Assembly (NCBI GenBank): GCA_900542935.1
Contig: UQPN01000001.1
Span: forward strand, 1 to 64,000
Length of the DNA stretch: 64,000 nucleotides
Reading direction: 5' to 3'
DNA from: an uncultured Eubacteriales bacterium
GTDB taxonomy: Bacteria; Bacillota; Clostridia; Christensenellales; Borkfalkiaceae
Part shown: piece by piece, positions 63,612 to 64,000 of the stretch
Layout: each line of letters starts with the position of its first letter
Position numbering within the stretch: the stretch's first letter is position 1
Translations under genes and position numbers: made by a program
The notes under the pieces: model-generated
Databases searched by the model: none
What the model was told of the DNA's origin: nothing
The model's input: the letters and a program-made list of their open reading frames with translations, nothing else

Positions 63612-64000
63612 ATGTTCAAATACATTTTGAAAAGAATAGGGGCGGCGATACTCATCCTGTTGGGCGTATCGTTCGTTCTTTACGCGCTCCTCAGGTGCAT
63701 GCCGACGGACTTCGTGGAAGCGAAGATCCTCGCGCTGAACACTTCGGGCGCAACGGTTACGGAAGAATTCAAGCAACAGATGTATAAAACGTACGGTCTG
63801 GACGGCTCGATCGTGCAGGGGTATTTCAGCTGGTTGGGCAATATTTGTCATCTGAATTTCGGCAAAAGCTTCATAAACCAGCGCGAAGTTCTTTCGGAAG
63901 TGTTCGATCCGGGCAGAATCGGCACGTCGTTCATCGTGGCGGCGGTAAGTACGGTATTCGAATTTTTAATCGCGATTCCTCTCGGCATCACGGCGGCGAC
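63612..64000 (+). CDS. oligopeptide/dipeptide ABC transporter permease, DppB/OppB type (3' end outside window)
   Basis: From ATG 63612 the frame is open to the window end (about 129 codons). It begins MFKYILKRIGAAILILLGVSFVLYALL, the N-terminal helix typical of DppB/OppB permeases. An extracytoplasmic loop has CMPTDFVEAKI ... EEFKQQMYKTYGLDGSIVQGYFSWLGN and NFGKSFINQREV, then the start of the second helix (FIVAAVSTVFEFLIAIPLG). Loop motifs such as YGLD and FGKS are family hallmarks. The ribosome-binding site is weak. It follows its binding protein, as is usual. Confidence 0.88.
   Translation, partial: MFKYILKRIGAAILILLGVSFVLYALLRCMPTDFVEAKILALNTSGATVTEEFKQQMYKTYGLDGSIVQGYFSWLGNICHLNFGKSFINQREVLSEVFDPGRIGTSFIVAAVSTVFEFLIAIPLGITAA

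Overview
The window reads as chromosomal DNA of an endospore-forming, low-to-mid GC member of the Bacillota (class Clostridia), probably an uncultured host-associated lineage. The grounds are SpoIIR, SleB, YpeB and a YlmC/YmxH-type sporulation protein, strong Shine-Dalgarno sites (AGGAGG type), many sigma-A promoters with exact 17-base spacers, and several giant surface lipoproteins with BspA-type leucine-rich repeats and InlB-type B repeats. The taxon is inference. No rRNA, tRNA, CRISPR array, insertion sequence or phage gene was seen.

Layout. (1) 1-4.2 kb: the first codons of a leftward gene, then a sporulation/germination block spoIIR - sleB - ypeB. YpeB carries an unusual lysine/arginine/glutamate-rich N-terminal extension. 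(2) 4.2-10.4 kb, leftward: transketolase, a phosphohexomutase and cardiolipin synthase, separated by intergenic repeat elements. (3) 10.6-14.5 kb, rightward: a PRC-barrel sporulation protein, trpS, rpsB and tsf. (4) 15.2-24.0 kb: one compact polysaccharide operon. It encodes a priming sugar-phosphate transferase, two family-2 glycosyltransferases, a Wzy-like polymerase, RmlA, RmlD, a Wzx-like flippase, RmlC and RmlB. It should make a dTDP-L-rhamnose-containing polymer exported by a Wzx/Wzy route.

(5) 24.2-64 kb: about 40 kb devoted to the cell surface. It begins with a 3240-residue lipoprotein (InlB-type repeats, fibronectin-III-like segments and a very long BspA-type LRR array). Next comes a MoxR ATPase - DUF58 - VWA - VWA cluster headed by a membrane protein that itself carries an InlB-like extracellular segment. 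Then follow a 955-residue LRR lipoprotein and a 1703-residue lipoprotein whose tyrosine-rich repeated modules I do not recognise. Next is a 2471-residue subtilisin-like protease fused to a BspA-type LRR array with a C-terminal membrane anchor, then a GLUG-like lipoprotein, an oligopeptide-binding lipoprotein and the start of a DppB/OppB permease.

My reading of region 5 is a surface adhesion/degradation apparatus. MoxR and the VWA proteins may assist assembly of the very large exported proteins, and the protease-to-permease transcription unit looks like a peptide-harvesting module. The individual families are known. Their combination, the module architecture of the 1703-residue protein and the YpeB extension are the parts that look undescribed.

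Intergenic regions carry a dispersed repeat family (GGGGAAG/CTTCCCC cores), including two 70-bp copies about 3.9 kb apart that differ at only three positions, and a three-copy 85-86 bp tandem array.
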